Source: MH13 sp965601715 (GTDB lineage Bacteria; Pseudomonadota; Alphaproteobacteria; Rhizobiales; MH13). Taken from it: DNA of 64,000 nt. The stretch is from positions 2,728,001 through 2,792,000 of the forward strand of contig OZ271835.1 of the NCBI GenBank assembly GCA_965601715.1, written 5' to 3'. Of the stretch, positions 1 through 9,276 are shown piece after piece (position 1 is the stretch's first letter; every line of letters starts with the position of its first letter). Both the position numbers and the translations under genes were made by a program. The notes below the pieces were generated by a model that saw only the letters and a list, made by a program, of their open reading frames with translations, made no database searches and was not told the origin of the DNA.

Positions 1-14
1 GCCGAAACCAACCC

Positions 15-60
15 AACGGTTTTTGGGTGAAAACGCATGGTTTCACGAAACCGTTTTTGG
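15..60. promoter_or_regulatory. Direct and inverted repeats upstream of aglE
   Basis: Two 12-bp near-identical direct repeats, AACGGTTTTTGG at 15-26 and AACCGTTTTTGG at 49-60 (11 of 12 match), lie 34 bp apart, about three helical turns. Between them, 39-52 is a perfect inverted repeat, GGTTTC and GAAACC separated by AC. The layout resembles an operator. In rhizobia the agl operon is controlled by the LacI-family AglR, which is not in this window, so the link is inference. Confidence 0.4.
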
Positions 61-120
61 TCAAACAGGCTTTCCTGCCAACAATGCCCGCGACAGTTTG
101 GCAGCAAAGCGCTTGACACG

Positions 121-137
121 CACCGGAACCTCCGGTG
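121..137. repeat. Inverted repeat in the aglE leader region
   Basis: CACCGGA and TCCGGTG are perfect 7-bp arms separated by ACC. A TTGACA hexamer sits just upstream at 113-118, but no convincing -10 follows at the right distance. The repeat could be an operator or a 5' mRNA hairpin. Confidence 0.3.
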
Positions 138-230
138 ATGGTCGGGTTACTCAAGACGGAAGCGCTTTCAGTGTCCGTCTCGGGCCAAGGAAAAAGCCGA
201 ACGTTAGAACCGGCACAATGGGAGAGACAC

Positions 231-1583
231 ATGAAAAAACTGCTTCTTGCAGGCGCAGCGCTGTGCGTGATGGGCGCGCCAGCCGCCACCGCTCAGGATT
301 TGCTGTTTGCACCAGGATCGGGCGACTTCAACTGGGAAAGCTACGACGCTTTTGCAGCGTCCCATGACCTCAGCGGCCAGTCGGTCACAATCGCCGGCCC
401 ATGGTTGTCGCCAGAGGCTGATCGTTTTGACAATCTTCTCGCCTACTTCATGGAAGCCACCGGTGCTGATGCTGTCTACACTGGTTCGGACAGCTTCGAG
501 CAGCAAATCGTGATTGACGCTGAAGCCGGTTCCGCACCAAACCTTGCGGTGTTCCCGCAGCCTGGCCTTGCTGCAGTCATGGCTGGCGGCGGCTTGCTGA
601 CGCCAATGGGCGATGCCATGGGCGATTGGGTCAATGAGAACTATGCCGCCGGCCAGTCCTGGGTCGATCTTGGCACCTACAGCGATGAGAACGGTGATGA
701 CCAGTTCTATGGCTTCTTCTTCAACGTCAATGTGAAGTCCTTGGTCTGGTATGTGCCAGAGAATTTTGAGGATGCTGACTACGAAGTTCCAGAAACCATG
801 GAAGAGCTGCTTGAACTTTCTGAGCAGATTGTTGCCGACGGCGAGACGCCGTGGTGCATCGGTCTGGGATCAGGCGCCGCAACCGGCTGGCCAGCGACAG
901 ATTGGGTTGAAGATATCATGCTGCGCACGCAGACACCTGATGTCTATGACGCATGGGTTTCGAACGAGATTCCATTCAATGATCCGCGCATCATCAATGC
1001 GATTGAGACCTTCGGCATGTTCGCGCGCAACGATGACTGGGTCCAAGGTGGCGCCGGCACCGTGGCAACCACGGACTTCCGTGACAGCCCAACGGGCCTC
1101 TTCTCGTCGCCCCCAGGCTGCTACATGCACCGCCAGGCTTCGTTCATCCCAGCCTTCTTCCCTGATGGCACCGAAGTGGGTGAAGACGCGGACTTCTTCT
1201 ACTTCCCGTCTTTTGCGGGCGAAGATCTCGGCAACCCGGTTCTTGGCGGTGGTACGCTGATGGCCATCACGGATCCTTCGGATGCAACAATGGCGTTTAT
1301 GGAGTTCTTGCAAACGCCGTTCGCGCACGAAATCATGATGGCGCAAGGCGGCTTCCTGACACCGCACTCCGGCGTGAACCTGGACACCTATTTGTCCGGT
1401 GTTGAATCTGGCCAAGGCGAGATCTTGCTGAACGCAACGACCTTCCGCTTCGACGCATCAGACTTGATGCCCGGTGCGATTGGCGCAGGCACCTTCTGGA
1501 CCGGTATGGTCGATTATGCCGGCGGCGCAGATGCTGAAGAGGTCGCCACGTCGATCCAGGAAAGCTGGGACGCGCTCGACTAA
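231..1583 (+). CDS. aglE: Alpha-glucoside ABC transporter, periplasmic substrate-binding protein (AglE-like)
   Basis: Extracellular solute-binding protein (family 1) of a sugar importer, 450 residues. It should capture alpha-glucosides (sucrose, maltose, trehalose) in the periplasm for the permeases that follow. I chose the ATG at 231 because a typical Sec signal peptide begins there (MKK, a hydrophobic stretch, cleavage near ATAQ-D) and GGGAGAG lies at 220-226. The upstream in-frame ATG at 135 would bury the signal peptide behind 32 extra residues. Length and the order binding protein, permease, permease, ATPase match the rhizobial agl operon. The exact sugar is inferred from that order and the nearby alpha-glucosidase gene. 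Confidence 0.82.
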   Translation: MKKLLLAGAALCVMGAPAATAQDLLFAPGSGDFNWESYDAFAASHDLSGQSVTIAGPWLSPEADRFDNLLAYFMEATGADAVYTGSDSFEQQIVIDAEAGSAPNLAVFPQPGLAAVMAGGGLLTPMGDAMGDWVNENYAAGQSWVDLGTYSDENGDDQFYGFFFNVNVKSLVWYVPENFEDADYEVPETMEELLELSEQIVADGETPWCIGLGSGAATGWPATDWVEDIMLRTQTPDVYDAWVSNEIPFNDPRIINAIETFGMFARNDDWVQGGAGTVATTDFRDSPTGLFSSPPGCYMHRQASFIPAFFPDGTEVGEDADFFYFPSFAGEDLGNPVLGGGTLMAITDPSDATMAFMEFLQTPFAHEIMMAQGGFLTPHSGVNLDTYLSGVESGQGEILLNATTFRFDASDLMPGAIGAGTFWTGMVDYAGGADAEEVATSIQESWDALD

Positions 1584-1606
1584 GCGCTTCACCGCACAAG
1601 AACAGG

Positions 1607-1627
1607 CCTGGCCGATAATCGGCCAGG
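1607..1627 (+). terminator. Intercistronic hairpin between aglE and aglF
   Basis: A perfect 10-bp inverted repeat, CCTGGCCGAT and ATCGGCCAGG around a single A, lies 23 bp after the aglE stop. The pyrimidine-rich run TCTTCTCT follows it. With no long T tract it is more likely an attenuator or 3'-end protecting hairpin than a full terminator. Such elements usually keep the binding protein more abundant than its permeases. Confidence 0.6.
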
Positions 1628-1692
1628 TCTTCTCTGCCCAATAACAAGACGGACCCTATCCGTCGCCACGGGCCAAAAATGGGAGGGGACCG

Positions 1693-2694
1693 ATGAATCC
1701 TGCACTGCAAGGATTGATCACGATTATCGTGGGTGTCGGCGGTTGCGTTGGATACTTCTACTTTTCCAACCAGATTCTCGACAAATTCATCTTCCCCGCC
1801 ACGGGTAGCAATGCTGGCCGCAACATAAGCCGCGCCAACGCTGTGCGGCCTTGGCTGTTTCTCTTTCCCGCGTTGTTCGCGCTGACCTTGTACCTTGCCT
1901 ATCCCGTCTTCGAGACGTTGCGCCTGTCCTTGACCGATCGCAGCGCGGGCGGTGCGTTTGTGGGCTTTGACAATTATTCCCAGATGTTCGCTGAGGACAA
2001 ATTCTGGGAGGCGATGACGAACAACGTACTCTGGCTGTTGATTGTCCCTGCCGCATCTACTGCGTTTGGCCTTTTGGCAGCGCAACTCACTGACCGGATT
2101 GCTTGGGGTAACATCGCCAAATCGCTAATCTTCATGCCGATGGCGATCTCCTTTGTCGGCGCGGCTGTCATCTTCAAGCTCATCTACGACGCCCGACCCG
2201 AAGACGTGGCGCAGATCGGTGTGATGAACGCCGTGTATCTCCAGCTTGGCGGCGAAAGCCCAATCACCTGGCTGACGGTTCCCTTCTGGAACAATATCTT
2301 CCTCATGATTGTTCTGATTTGGATCCAAACTGGCTTCGCTATGGTGATCCTTTCGGCAGCATTGCGTGGCATTCCCGAGGAAACGATTGAGGCCGCGATC
2401 ATTGATGGTGCGAATCCCTTCCAGGTCTTTTTCAAAATCAAGATGCCGCAGATTGCCAGCACCATCGTCGTGGTTTGGACGACCATCACGATCGTCGTCT
2501 TGAAGGTCTTCGACATCGTGTTCGCCATGACCAACGGGCAATGGGAAACGCAGGTTTTGGCGAACTACATGTATGACAAACTTTTCCGCGCCAATGATTG
2601 GGGCGTCGGCTCAGCGAGCGCCATCATCATCATGTTGATGGTGACGCCTATCCTTGTTTGGAACGTCTACAACGCCCGCAAGGAGATGCGCTAA
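1693..2694 (+). CDS. aglF: Alpha-glucoside ABC transporter permease 1 (AglF-like)
   Basis: Inner-membrane permease of the sugar importer, 333 residues. The ATG at 1693 follows GGGAGGGG at 1681-1688. An N-terminal hydrophobic segment (about residues 5-28) precedes the usual binding-protein-dependent permease core. The EAA loop that docks the ATPase is visible as EAAIIDGANPFQVFFKIKMP (about residues 234-253). It pairs with the next permease, whose start codon overlaps this stop by one base. Assignment to AglF rests on operon order and size; MalF-like trehalose/maltose permeases are the nearest alternative. Confidence 0.82.
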   Translation: MNPALQGLITIIVGVGGCVGYFYFSNQILDKFIFPATGSNAGRNISRANAVRPWLFLFPALFALTLYLAYPVFETLRLSLTDRSAGGAFVGFDNYSQMFAEDKFWEAMTNNVLWLLIVPAASTAFGLLAAQLTDRIAWGNIAKSLIFMPMAISFVGAAVIFKLIYDARPEDVAQIGVMNAVYLQLGGESPITWLTVPFWNNIFLMIVLIWIQTGFAMVILSAALRGIPEETIEAAIIDGANPFQVFFKIKMPQIASTIVVVWTTITIVVLKVFDIVFAMTNGQWETQVLANYMYDKLFRANDWGVGSASAIIIMLMVTPILVWNVYNARKEMR

Positions 2695-3872
2695 TGGCTA
2701 CGATTGCAGGCACAAAACCCACACTCACTTGGGCGGTTCATCTATCTGTCGCCGCGCTCGTCCTGTTGTGGATCTTCCCGACTATGGGCCTCCTGGTCTC
2801 CTCGTTTCGTACGACCGATCAAATTCGTTCGTCTGGTTGGTGGGCAGCTTTGTTCCCGGCTGTGCAGAACGAGACTTTGCGCGCGGCTGACCCAGATGAT
2901 TTCCGAGTGGACCTTGGCGACGGGCGCTTCGCCGTGTCTGGGAACCTCTACGTTGAGGACGGGTCCGTCGAAACGCCCGAAGAGGTTCAGGCCGTTATCT
3001 CGGTGTGGGGAACGTCCTCCAGGGCCATTGATGCCTACGTTCCTGGCGACACCGCCGACTTGGGCGATGGTGAGATTATCACCGTTCAATCCAATGGCGA
3101 CTATGTCTGGGAGGGCAATGACGACCAGCTGTCTGGCCGTGGACAACGCGTCTTTGTAACGGCAGAAAGTCCGCCAGAATTCACCCTGAACAACTATCAA
3201 AACGTGTTGTTTGACCCCGCCAACAGGGAGGGAATGGCGCAAGCCTTTTTCAACACGCTGACCGTCACGATACCGGCGACGATCATACCGATCTTGGTGG
3301 CTGCCTTTGCTGCCTATGCCCTGGCGTGGATGGATTTTCCTGGGAGGGCATTGTTAATCGCCTTCGTTGTTGCGCTTCTTGTGGTGCCCTTGCAGTTGGC
3401 GCTGATACCCTTGTTGCAGCTGCACAACGATATCGGGATCGGCAAGGGCTATTTGGGGGTTTGGCTTGCGCACACCGGTTTCGGGATGCCGCTCGCGATT
3501 TATCTCTTACGCAACTACATGGTCGGCCTACCGCGTGACATTATTGAAAACGCCAAGGTCGACGGAGCGACGGATTTCCAGATCTTCGTGAAGATCATTC
3601 TCCCTCTGTCATTCCCGGCCCTCGCCAGCTTCGCGATCTTCCAGTTCTTGTGGACATGGAATGACCTTCTCGTTGCTTTGGTGTTCCTCATCGACGCGAC
3701 TGGCGAAACGACGGTGATGACCCGCCAGATTGTCGAGCTCTTGGGCACGCGCGGCGGTGATTGGGAAATCTTGGCAACATCGGCATTCGTGTCGATTGCT
3801 GTTCCACTGCTCGTGTTCTTCTTGATGCAACGCTATCTCGTGCGTGGCCTGTTGGCCGGGTCCGTCAAGTAG
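2694..3872 (+). CDS. aglG: Alpha-glucoside ABC transporter permease 2 (AglG-like)
   Basis: Second permease of the importer, 392 residues. The start at 2694 overlaps the aglF stop (TAATG), with AAGGAG just upstream, which indicates translational coupling; an in-frame ATG at 2598 lies deep inside aglF. After the first membrane helix there is a long periplasmic insert (about residues 45-165), longer than in MalG but usual for AglG-type permeases. The EAA loop reads ENAKVDGATDFQIFVKIILP. The core ends with the hydrophobic run before YLVRGLLAGSVK. Confidence 0.82.
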   Translation: MATIAGTKPTLTWAVHLSVAALVLLWIFPTMGLLVSSFRTTDQIRSSGWWAALFPAVQNETLRAADPDDFRVDLGDGRFAVSGNLYVEDGSVETPEEVQAVISVWGTSSRAIDAYVPGDTADLGDGEIITVQSNGDYVWEGNDDQLSGRGQRVFVTAESPPEFTLNNYQNVLFDPANREGMAQAFFNTLTVTIPATIIPILVAAFAAYALAWMDFPGRALLIAFVVALLVVPLQLALIPLLQLHNDIGIGKGYLGVWLAHTGFGMPLAIYLLRNYMVGLPRDIIENAKVDGATDFQIFVKIILPLSFPALASFAIFQFLWTWNDLLVALVFLIDATGETTVMTRQIVELLGTRGGDWEILATSAFVSIAVPLLVFFLMQRYLVRGLLAGSVK

Positions 3873-3934
3873 GCCGATGATGAGAAACATTCAGCTCGCA
3901 CCAACAAACAAAAAGAAACACTAGGGAGAGGACC

Positions 3935-5038
3935 ATGGCATCTCTGCTGCTGCAGGACGTGGCAAAATCCTACGGGAAAGTCGAAGTCCTCAAGAACATC
4001 GACCTCGATATCAAAACCGGCGAACTGATCGTCTTCGTCGGACCATCGGGCTGCGGGAAGTCAACGCTTCTGCGCATGATCGCTGGTTTGGAGAGTATCA
4101 CCGGCGGTGATTTCCAAATTGACGGTGAGCGCATGAATGAGGTGCCGCCTTCGAAGCGCGGTATCGCCATGGTGTTCCAGTCTTATGCGCTCTATCCGCA
4201 TATGACGGTTCGCGACAACATGTCGTTTGCGTTGAACATCGCAAAAATGCCCAAGAGCGAGATCGACGAGCGGGTCAATAAGGCGGCCAAGATTTTGCAG
4301 TTGGAGCCCTATCTCGACCGTCTGCCCAAGGCGCTTTCTGGCGGCCAACGCCAGCGTGTGGCCATCGGTCGTTCGATCGTTCGCGACCCGAAGGTCTATC
4401 TCTTCGACGAACCTCTTTCGAACCTTGACGCCGCGCTGCGCGTCGACACGCGTATCGAGATCGCGCAGCTGAAAGAGGACATGCCAAACTCCACCATGAT
4501 TTACGTAACGCACGATCAGGTGGAAGCCATGACGCTGGCGACGCGCATCGTGGTTCTGAACAACGTAACGCATACGATCGGTCAGGTCGGGACGCCCTTG
4601 GAACTTTATGAGAAACCGCGCAACACGTTTGTGGCGCAGTTTATCGGCTCGCCGAAGATGAACCTACTGCCGGCAACGGTGGTCAGTGGCGGCGATAGCA
4701 CCACCGTCAAACTTGACCATGGCGAGGAGGTGGTCGTCGGGATTGCGTCTGCAGACGCTTCATCAGGTGACAAAGTTTCCTTTGGTATCCGCCCTGAGGA
4801 CTTTGTGGTGGCGCAGGAGGGTGATCCGGTCATCTACTCCGGCGAAGCGCTCTATTCGGAAAAGCTGGGCGAGGTGACGGTTGTTTATCTGAAGCCTGCC
4901 GCTGAAGGCGAACCAACGCTGATCGCAAAAATCCCCGGCATTGCACACGTCACCAAAGGTGAGACACTGCATCTGACCGGCGCGCGAGAAAAAATGCATC
5001 TGTTTGATGCGGAGGGTCACAGCTTCCTCTACAAATAG
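3935..5038 (+). CDS. aglK: Sugar ABC transporter ATP-binding protein (AglK/UgpC type)
   Basis: Cytoplasmic ATPase of the alpha-glucoside importer, 367 residues, the usual size for the MalK/UgpC/MsmX group. Walker A is GPSGCGKST (about residues 37-45), the signature is LSGGQRQRVAIGRSIV, Walker B is VYLFDEPLSNLD, and the switch histidine lies in YVTHDQVEA. The C-terminal 130 residues form the OB-fold regulatory domain typical of sugar importers. AGGGAGAGG lies just upstream of the ATG. A 62-bp gap separates it from aglG. Confidence 0.85.
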   Translation: MASLLLQDVAKSYGKVEVLKNIDLDIKTGELIVFVGPSGCGKSTLLRMIAGLESITGGDFQIDGERMNEVPPSKRGIAMVFQSYALYPHMTVRDNMSFALNIAKMPKSEIDERVNKAAKILQLEPYLDRLPKALSGGQRQRVAIGRSIVRDPKVYLFDEPLSNLDAALRVDTRIEIAQLKEDMPNSTMIYVTHDQVEAMTLATRIVVLNNVTHTIGQVGTPLELYEKPRNTFVAQFIGSPKMNLLPATVVSGGDSTTVKLDHGEEVVVGIASADASSGDKVSFGIRPEDFVVAQEGDPVIYSGEALYSEKLGEVTVVYLKPAAEGEPTLIAKIPGIAHVTKGETLHLTGAREKMHLFDAEGHSFLYK

Positions 5039-5041
5039 GTT

Positions 5042-5055
5042 GGCCCTTCGGGGCC
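5042..5055 (+). terminator. UUCG-loop hairpin after aglK
   Basis: GGCCC and GGGCC flank a TTCG tetraloop immediately after the aglK stop. There is no T tract. It probably protects the 3' end of the agl mRNA or weakly terminates it before cueR. Confidence 0.4.
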
Positions 5056-5076
5056 GGTTGACAGCGAGGATGCGCG

Positions 5077-5472
5077 TTGAACATAGGTGATGCAGCGGCC
5101 CAAACGGGCTTGCCGTCCAAGACAATCCGCTATTACGAGGACATTGGCCTCGTTATGCCGGAGCGCTCGGCCAATGGGTATCGGGCTTACAGCGAGGCCG
5201 ACCTGCATCGGTTGGCTTTTCTAGCCCGTGCACGCGGTCTTGGCTTCACCATTGATGAATGCCGAAGCCTCCTATCGCTTTATGACGACAAGAACCGCGC
5301 CAGCTGCGATGTAAAGGCGCTCACATTGGAGAAACTCACCGAGATAGATCGCAAGCTCGCTGAGTTGAATGCATTGCGTGATACGCTGGCGTCTTTGGCC
5401 GAAAACTGCGCTGGAGATGACAGGCCTGATTGTCCCATTTTGAGCGACTTAGCTGGCCAAGAAGCCCCTTAG
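5077..5472 (+). CDS. cueR: MerR-family regulator, CueR/HmrR-like
   Basis: Metal-sensing transcription activator, 131 residues. An N-terminal winged-helix HTH (MNIGDAAAQTGLPSKTIRYYEDIGLV) is followed by a dimerisation coiled coil. The C-terminal loop NCAGDDRPDCPIL has the two cysteines spaced as in the Cu(I)-binding loop of CueR/HmrR. The start is TTG at 5077 with GAGGA at 5066-5070; an ATG at 5070 is out of frame. The usual partners (copper P-type ATPase, copper chaperone) are not adjacent. The next gene is an ABC exporter, so its target is uncertain. Confidence 0.75.
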   Translation: MNIGDAAAQTGLPSKTIRYYEDIGLVMPERSANGYRAYSEADLHRLAFLARARGLGFTIDECRSLLSLYDDKNRASCDVKALTLEKLTEIDRKLAELNALRDTLASLAENCAGDDRPDCPILSDLAGQEAP

Positions 5473-5509
5473 CCGTACCCGGCCAGTGTCGCTTTGCCCC
5501 ACCATCACG

Positions 5510-5525
5510 GCAACCACGTGGTTGC
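5510..5525. repeat. 16-bp perfect palindrome upstream of the ABC exporter gene
   Basis: GCAACCAC followed by GTGGTTGC, with outer CACG (5506-5509) and CGTG (5529-5532) arms that could extend a hairpin. It lies in the 85-bp gap between the MerR gene and the exporter gene. It could be an operator or a weak terminator. It does not have the spacing of a typical MerR-type promoter. Confidence 0.4.
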
Positions 5526-5557
5526 GCCCGTGGCTCTAGCGGATTAAGCGGTTCGCA

Positions 5558-7369
5558 ATGACATCACAAGTCGATACCCGCGTATCCGTCGCCTCAGCAG
5601 ACGGCCAAAAGGTTTTGCAGCGTTTGCTGTTGGACACCGGCCGTAAATACGTCGGTCGTTATGCGCTGGCCTTTTTCTTTATGGCGGTCGCAGCCGCTGC
5701 GACGGCGCTCACGGCCTTCATGATGCGCGACCTCATCAATGAGGTGTTCGTCAATCGTTCGCGCGAATGGCTTGTGTTTATTGGGACCGCGGTGGTGGTC
5801 ATCTACGTCGCCAAAGGCGCGTCCATGTACTTTCAGATGGTCATCATGGCGCGGATTGGCAACGCCATTGTTGCTGACGTCCAGAACCGAATGTTCCGCC
5901 GGCTCCTTCAGGAAGATGTAGGGTTCGTGCAAGGTCAGCCATCCGGCGAGATCGCAGCCGTATTCGGCAACAATGCCAATGCTGCACGCGACGTCCTCAA
6001 CCTCGTCGTTACCGGCGCGGGTCGCGACGTGCTAACGCTCTCCGGGCTGTTAATCGTGATGATCATTCAAGACCCGATTATGTCGTTGACGATGATCGTT
6101 GCGTTGCCGGTCCTTGCGTTCTTGATTGAAAAACTCGTTGGTCGCGTCCGTCGCGTTGCCAAAAGGCAGGTTTCACTCACCGCAGACTTTCTTGGTTTTG
6201 TGCGCGAAACTGCCCAGGGCTTTCGCATCGTCAAGGCTTTTCGCATGGAGGACAATCTCGGGCGTCGCATCGGGCGCACGATTGATGAGCTGAGACAGAC
6301 GGCCGACAAGATGGCCATCTACCAGGCCCGGCCAGTTCCTTTGGTCGAAACCATTGGCGGCGTCACGGTCGCTATTCTTATCTTTTATGGTGGCTTCCGG
6401 GTGATCGAGCATGGGCAGTCGCCCGGCGAGTTCTTCTCCTTCATCACGGCATTGCTTCTGGCCTACGAACCAGCGCGCAAGCTCGCAAATCTGCGTGTTC
6501 CCCTTGAGGCAGGCTTGGTCGGCGTGCGGATGATGTATGGATTTCTCGACCGGCCAGCATCCAATCGCGAAGCTGGGGCTGGTAAGAAGTTTGACTTTCA
6601 GGCAGGCCGGATAGTCTTCGATGATGTCAGCTTCAGCTATGACCACCGTCACGACCATGATGGTACGCCGAACACGCCGGTATTGGATGGGCTGAGCTTC
6701 ACTGCCGACGCTGGGGAGACGACGGCTTTGGTCGGTGCATCCGGCGCTGGCAAGAGCACGGTGATGGCGATGGTTCTGCGTTTCTGGGACCCGACACACG
6801 GTCGGATCCTGTTGGATGGACAAGACCTGTCTCAAATGTCGTCGGCAACTGTACGAGAGCAAATGGCCTACGTTGGCCAAGACGCGTATCTGTTTGATGG
6901 AACAGTCGGCGAGAACATTAGCGCTGGGCACGATAATGTATCGCAAGCTGACATTGAAGAAGCGGCCAAGCGCGCCGAGGCTCACGATTTTATCTCGGCA
7001 TTGCCCACGGGTTACGAAACCCCGGTTGGTGAACTAGGTTCTTCGCTGTCTGGCGGTCAGCGTCAGCGGATTGCAATTGCTCGCGCCTTTTTGCGCAATG
7101 CGCCCATTTTGCTGCTGGATGAGCCGACATCAGCACTCGATGCGCGATCAGAAGATGCCATCCAAGCCACATTGGCGCGTCTATCTGAGGGCCGGACAAC
7201 ACTCGTCATTGCGCACCGTTTGTCGACCGTACGTGGTGCCGACAAGATCATCGTCATGGACCAAGGCAAGGCGGTGGAGGAAGGCACGCACGACGCCTTG
7301 GTTCAGACCCAAGGCTACTACGCGCGGTTGCACGACCTCCAATTTGGCACTGAAAAACTGAGCGCTTAG
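5558..7369 (+). CDS. ABC exporter, fused membrane and ATPase domains (MsbA-like)
   Basis: Half-size ABC exporter of 603 residues that should dimerise. The membrane domain (about residues 33-320) has six predicted helices. The nucleotide-binding domain carries Walker A GASGAGKST (393-401), signature LSGGQRQRIAIARAF and Walker B ILLLDEPTSALD, followed by IAHRLSTVRGAD. Substrate is unknown; lipid or multidrug export is typical of the family. Odd point: a histidine/aspartate patch, DHRHDHD at residues 362-368, lies just before the conserved part of the ATPase domain. It follows the CueR-like gene on the same strand. Confidence 0.75.
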   Translation: MTSQVDTRVSVASADGQKVLQRLLLDTGRKYVGRYALAFFFMAVAAAATALTAFMMRDLINEVFVNRSREWLVFIGTAVVVIYVAKGASMYFQMVIMARIGNAIVADVQNRMFRRLLQEDVGFVQGQPSGEIAAVFGNNANAARDVLNLVVTGAGRDVLTLSGLLIVMIIQDPIMSLTMIVALPVLAFLIEKLVGRVRRVAKRQVSLTADFLGFVRETAQGFRIVKAFRMEDNLGRRIGRTIDELRQTADKMAIYQARPVPLVETIGGVTVAILIFYGGFRVIEHGQSPGEFFSFITALLLAYEPARKLANLRVPLEAGLVGVRMMYGFLDRPASNREAGAGKKFDFQAGRIVFDDVSFSYDHRHDHDGTPNTPVLDGLSFTADAGETTALVGASGAGKSTVMAMVLRFWDPTHGRILLDGQDLSQMSSATVREQMAYVGQDAYLFDGTVGENISAGHDNVSQADIEEAAKRAEAHDFISALPTGYETPVGELGSSLSGGQRQRIAIARAFLRNAPILLLDEPTSALDARSEDAIQATLARLSEGRTTLVIAHRLSTVRGADKIIVMDQGKAVEEGTHDALVQTQGYYARLHDLQFGTEKLSA

Positions 7370-7386
7370 GGCGTCGCTGTCGATTG

Positions 7387-9060
7387 CTAGTAAGACGCAA
7401 AAAAAGCGTCCAGCGGGTCAAGCGCGATGCCTGTCCCCTCAAGTTTGCCGCCAAACCCATGGCCGCCAAGAGGGCTAATCGACCCAAGCTCGCTCGTGGC
7501 GAAGCTGCCTGGTGACGTTCCCAGATTAAAGACACACAACAATCGCTGTCCTTCATGCTCGCGCGTGAAAGCCAGGATGTCGCCTTGGGTATCGTGGAAG
7601 CGCAAACGGCCGCGTAGCAGCGCAACATGGTCTCGGCGCCAGCCCAGGAACCGCCGCACATGGCGCAGTGGCATCTCGTCATTGGCTTCCTGAACCGAGA
7701 CGGCACGTGCCACATGCTCCGGTGGAACCGGCAACCAGGGCGTGCCTTCAGAAAAGCCACCATTGGCGGCGGCTGGATTCCACGGCATGGGCGTGCGGCA
7801 GCCGTCGCGTCCTTTAAACTCGGGCCAAAAACGGATGCCATAAGGATCGCGTAGCTGCTCGTAAGGCACCACTGCTTCAGGCAAGCCCAATTCCTCACCT
7901 TGGTAGAGGCACGGCGTACCTTTAAGGCAGGTCAACAAAGCGATCAGAAGTGGCGCAGCACGGTCTGAATCCGCGGCCAATCCCCATCGGGTGAGCACGC
8001 GTTCCACATCATGGTTGGAAAAAGCCCAACTGGCCCAGCTGTCTCGGTTGCCCTCCATACGCTCGGCCACTTGTCGTATGAAACCAGCCGAAAACTCGCG
8101 CGACAGGAAGTCGAACGAGTAAGCCATGTGCAAGCGTTTGCCCTCTTCAGTGTAGTCTTGCAGCGTGTCGTACATATTGAGCACTGCACCGACCTCGCCC
8201 ACCGTCGTCGTTGCGGGGTACTCGTCCAACAATGCACGCAAGTGCTCTAGGAATGTCAGATTTTCGGGGCGCGTTATGTTGTAGATAGGTTGCTGCATTC
8301 CATAGGGGTTCTGCGGAGGTATGCCGTTAACGACCATCCCTTCTTCAAGCGGTGGATTGTCCCGCAATTGCGCGTCATGGAAGTACATATTGGCCGTATC
8401 CAGTCGGAATCCATCAACTCCGCGCTCCAACCAGAATCGGGCGGCATCAAGCACCGCCGCTTGCACAATGGGGTTGTGGAAATTGAGGTCCGGCTGAGAC
8501 GTCAGGAAGTTGTGCAGGTAGTACTGCCGCCGCCGCGTATCCCACTCCCAGGCTGAACCGCCAAAGATCGAGAGCCAATTGTTGGGTGGTGTCCCATCTG
8601 GCTTAGCATCAGCCCACACATACCAGTCTGATTTTGCATTGGTACGGTCCACGCGGCTTTCGCGGAACCAAGGGTGACGATCTGATGTGTGTGAAATAAC
8701 CAGGTCGATCAAGACGCGGATTCCACGGTCATGGGCCGCGTCGAGCAGAGCGTCAAAATCTTCCAACGAGCCGAACATCGGATCGACATTCTTGTAGTCA
8801 GCTACGTCATAGCCATAGTCATCCATCGGCGACACAAAGAACGGCGAAATCCAGATCGCGTCCACGTTGAGGCTTTTGATGTAGTCGAGCCGCGACGTGA
8901 TACCCGATAGGTCACCGATGCCATCGCCATTCACATCAAGGTAGGAGCGCGGGTAGATCTGGTAGATCACCGCACCGCGCCACCAATCAGGATCACCACC
9001 GAGTTGGCGCCTTGATCCAACGTTCGATGAGAGTGGAGAAACAAACATTGCTGGTTCCAT
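7387..9060 (-). CDS. aglA: Alpha-glucosidase, glycoside hydrolase family 13 (AglA-like)
   Basis: Cytoplasmic enzyme of 557 residues that hydrolyses terminal alpha-linked glucose from imported disaccharides. The fold begins with DPDWWRGAVIYQIYPRSY. Catalytic residues by family comparison are Asp221 (DGFRLDT), Glu289 (TVGEVG) and Asp351 (FSNHDVER). ATG at 9060 was taken; a second ATG at 9048 has a slightly better GGA spacing, and upstream in-frame sequence is not conserved-looking. It is encoded opposite to aglEFGK, unlike the rhizobial order where aglA lies inside the operon. Oligo-1,6-glucosidase or trehalose-cleaving activity are alternatives within GH13. Confidence 0.82.
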   Translation of the reverse strand: MEPAMFVSPLSSNVGSRRQLGGDPDWWRGAVIYQIYPRSYLDVNGDGIGDLSGITSRLDYIKSLNVDAIWISPFFVSPMDDYGYDVADYKNVDPMFGSLEDFDALLDAAHDRGIRVLIDLVISHTSDRHPWFRESRVDRTNAKSDWYVWADAKPDGTPPNNWLSIFGGSAWEWDTRRRQYYLHNFLTSQPDLNFHNPIVQAAVLDAARFWLERGVDGFRLDTANMYFHDAQLRDNPPLEEGMVVNGIPPQNPYGMQQPIYNITRPENLTFLEHLRALLDEYPATTTVGEVGAVLNMYDTLQDYTEEGKRLHMAYSFDFLSREFSAGFIRQVAERMEGNRDSWASWAFSNHDVERVLTRWGLAADSDRAAPLLIALLTCLKGTPCLYQGEELGLPEAVVPYEQLRDPYGIRFWPEFKGRDGCRTPMPWNPAAANGGFSEGTPWLPVPPEHVARAVSVQEANDEMPLRHVRRFLGWRRDHVALLRGRLRFHDTQGDILAFTREHEGQRLLCVFNLGTSPGSFATSELGSISPLGGHGFGGKLEGTGIALDPLDAFFASY

Positions 9061-9276
9061 TTGGAGTTTAAGAAGCCGACAGGTTGCCAGCTTCTGACGG
9101 CTACGAATGTCATCGACCGTGCGCCAAGCTAGACCTGCTGTCAAAGCATTTCGGTAGCGCTTTCGGTCACTGCACACTGGCCTTTCGTAGGGAGAGATTC
9201 AGCCCTTCCTTGGCCTTATTTGATCATTGTACCGACGGCAGTTTGCGCCATGACCTATGTTCGGTTAGGGCGGGGC

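Noticed and set aside
113..141. Sigma-70 promoter for aglE from TTGACA at 113-118
   Set aside because: The hexamer is perfect, but nothing close to TATAAT lies 16-18 bases downstream, and an inverted repeat occupies that place.
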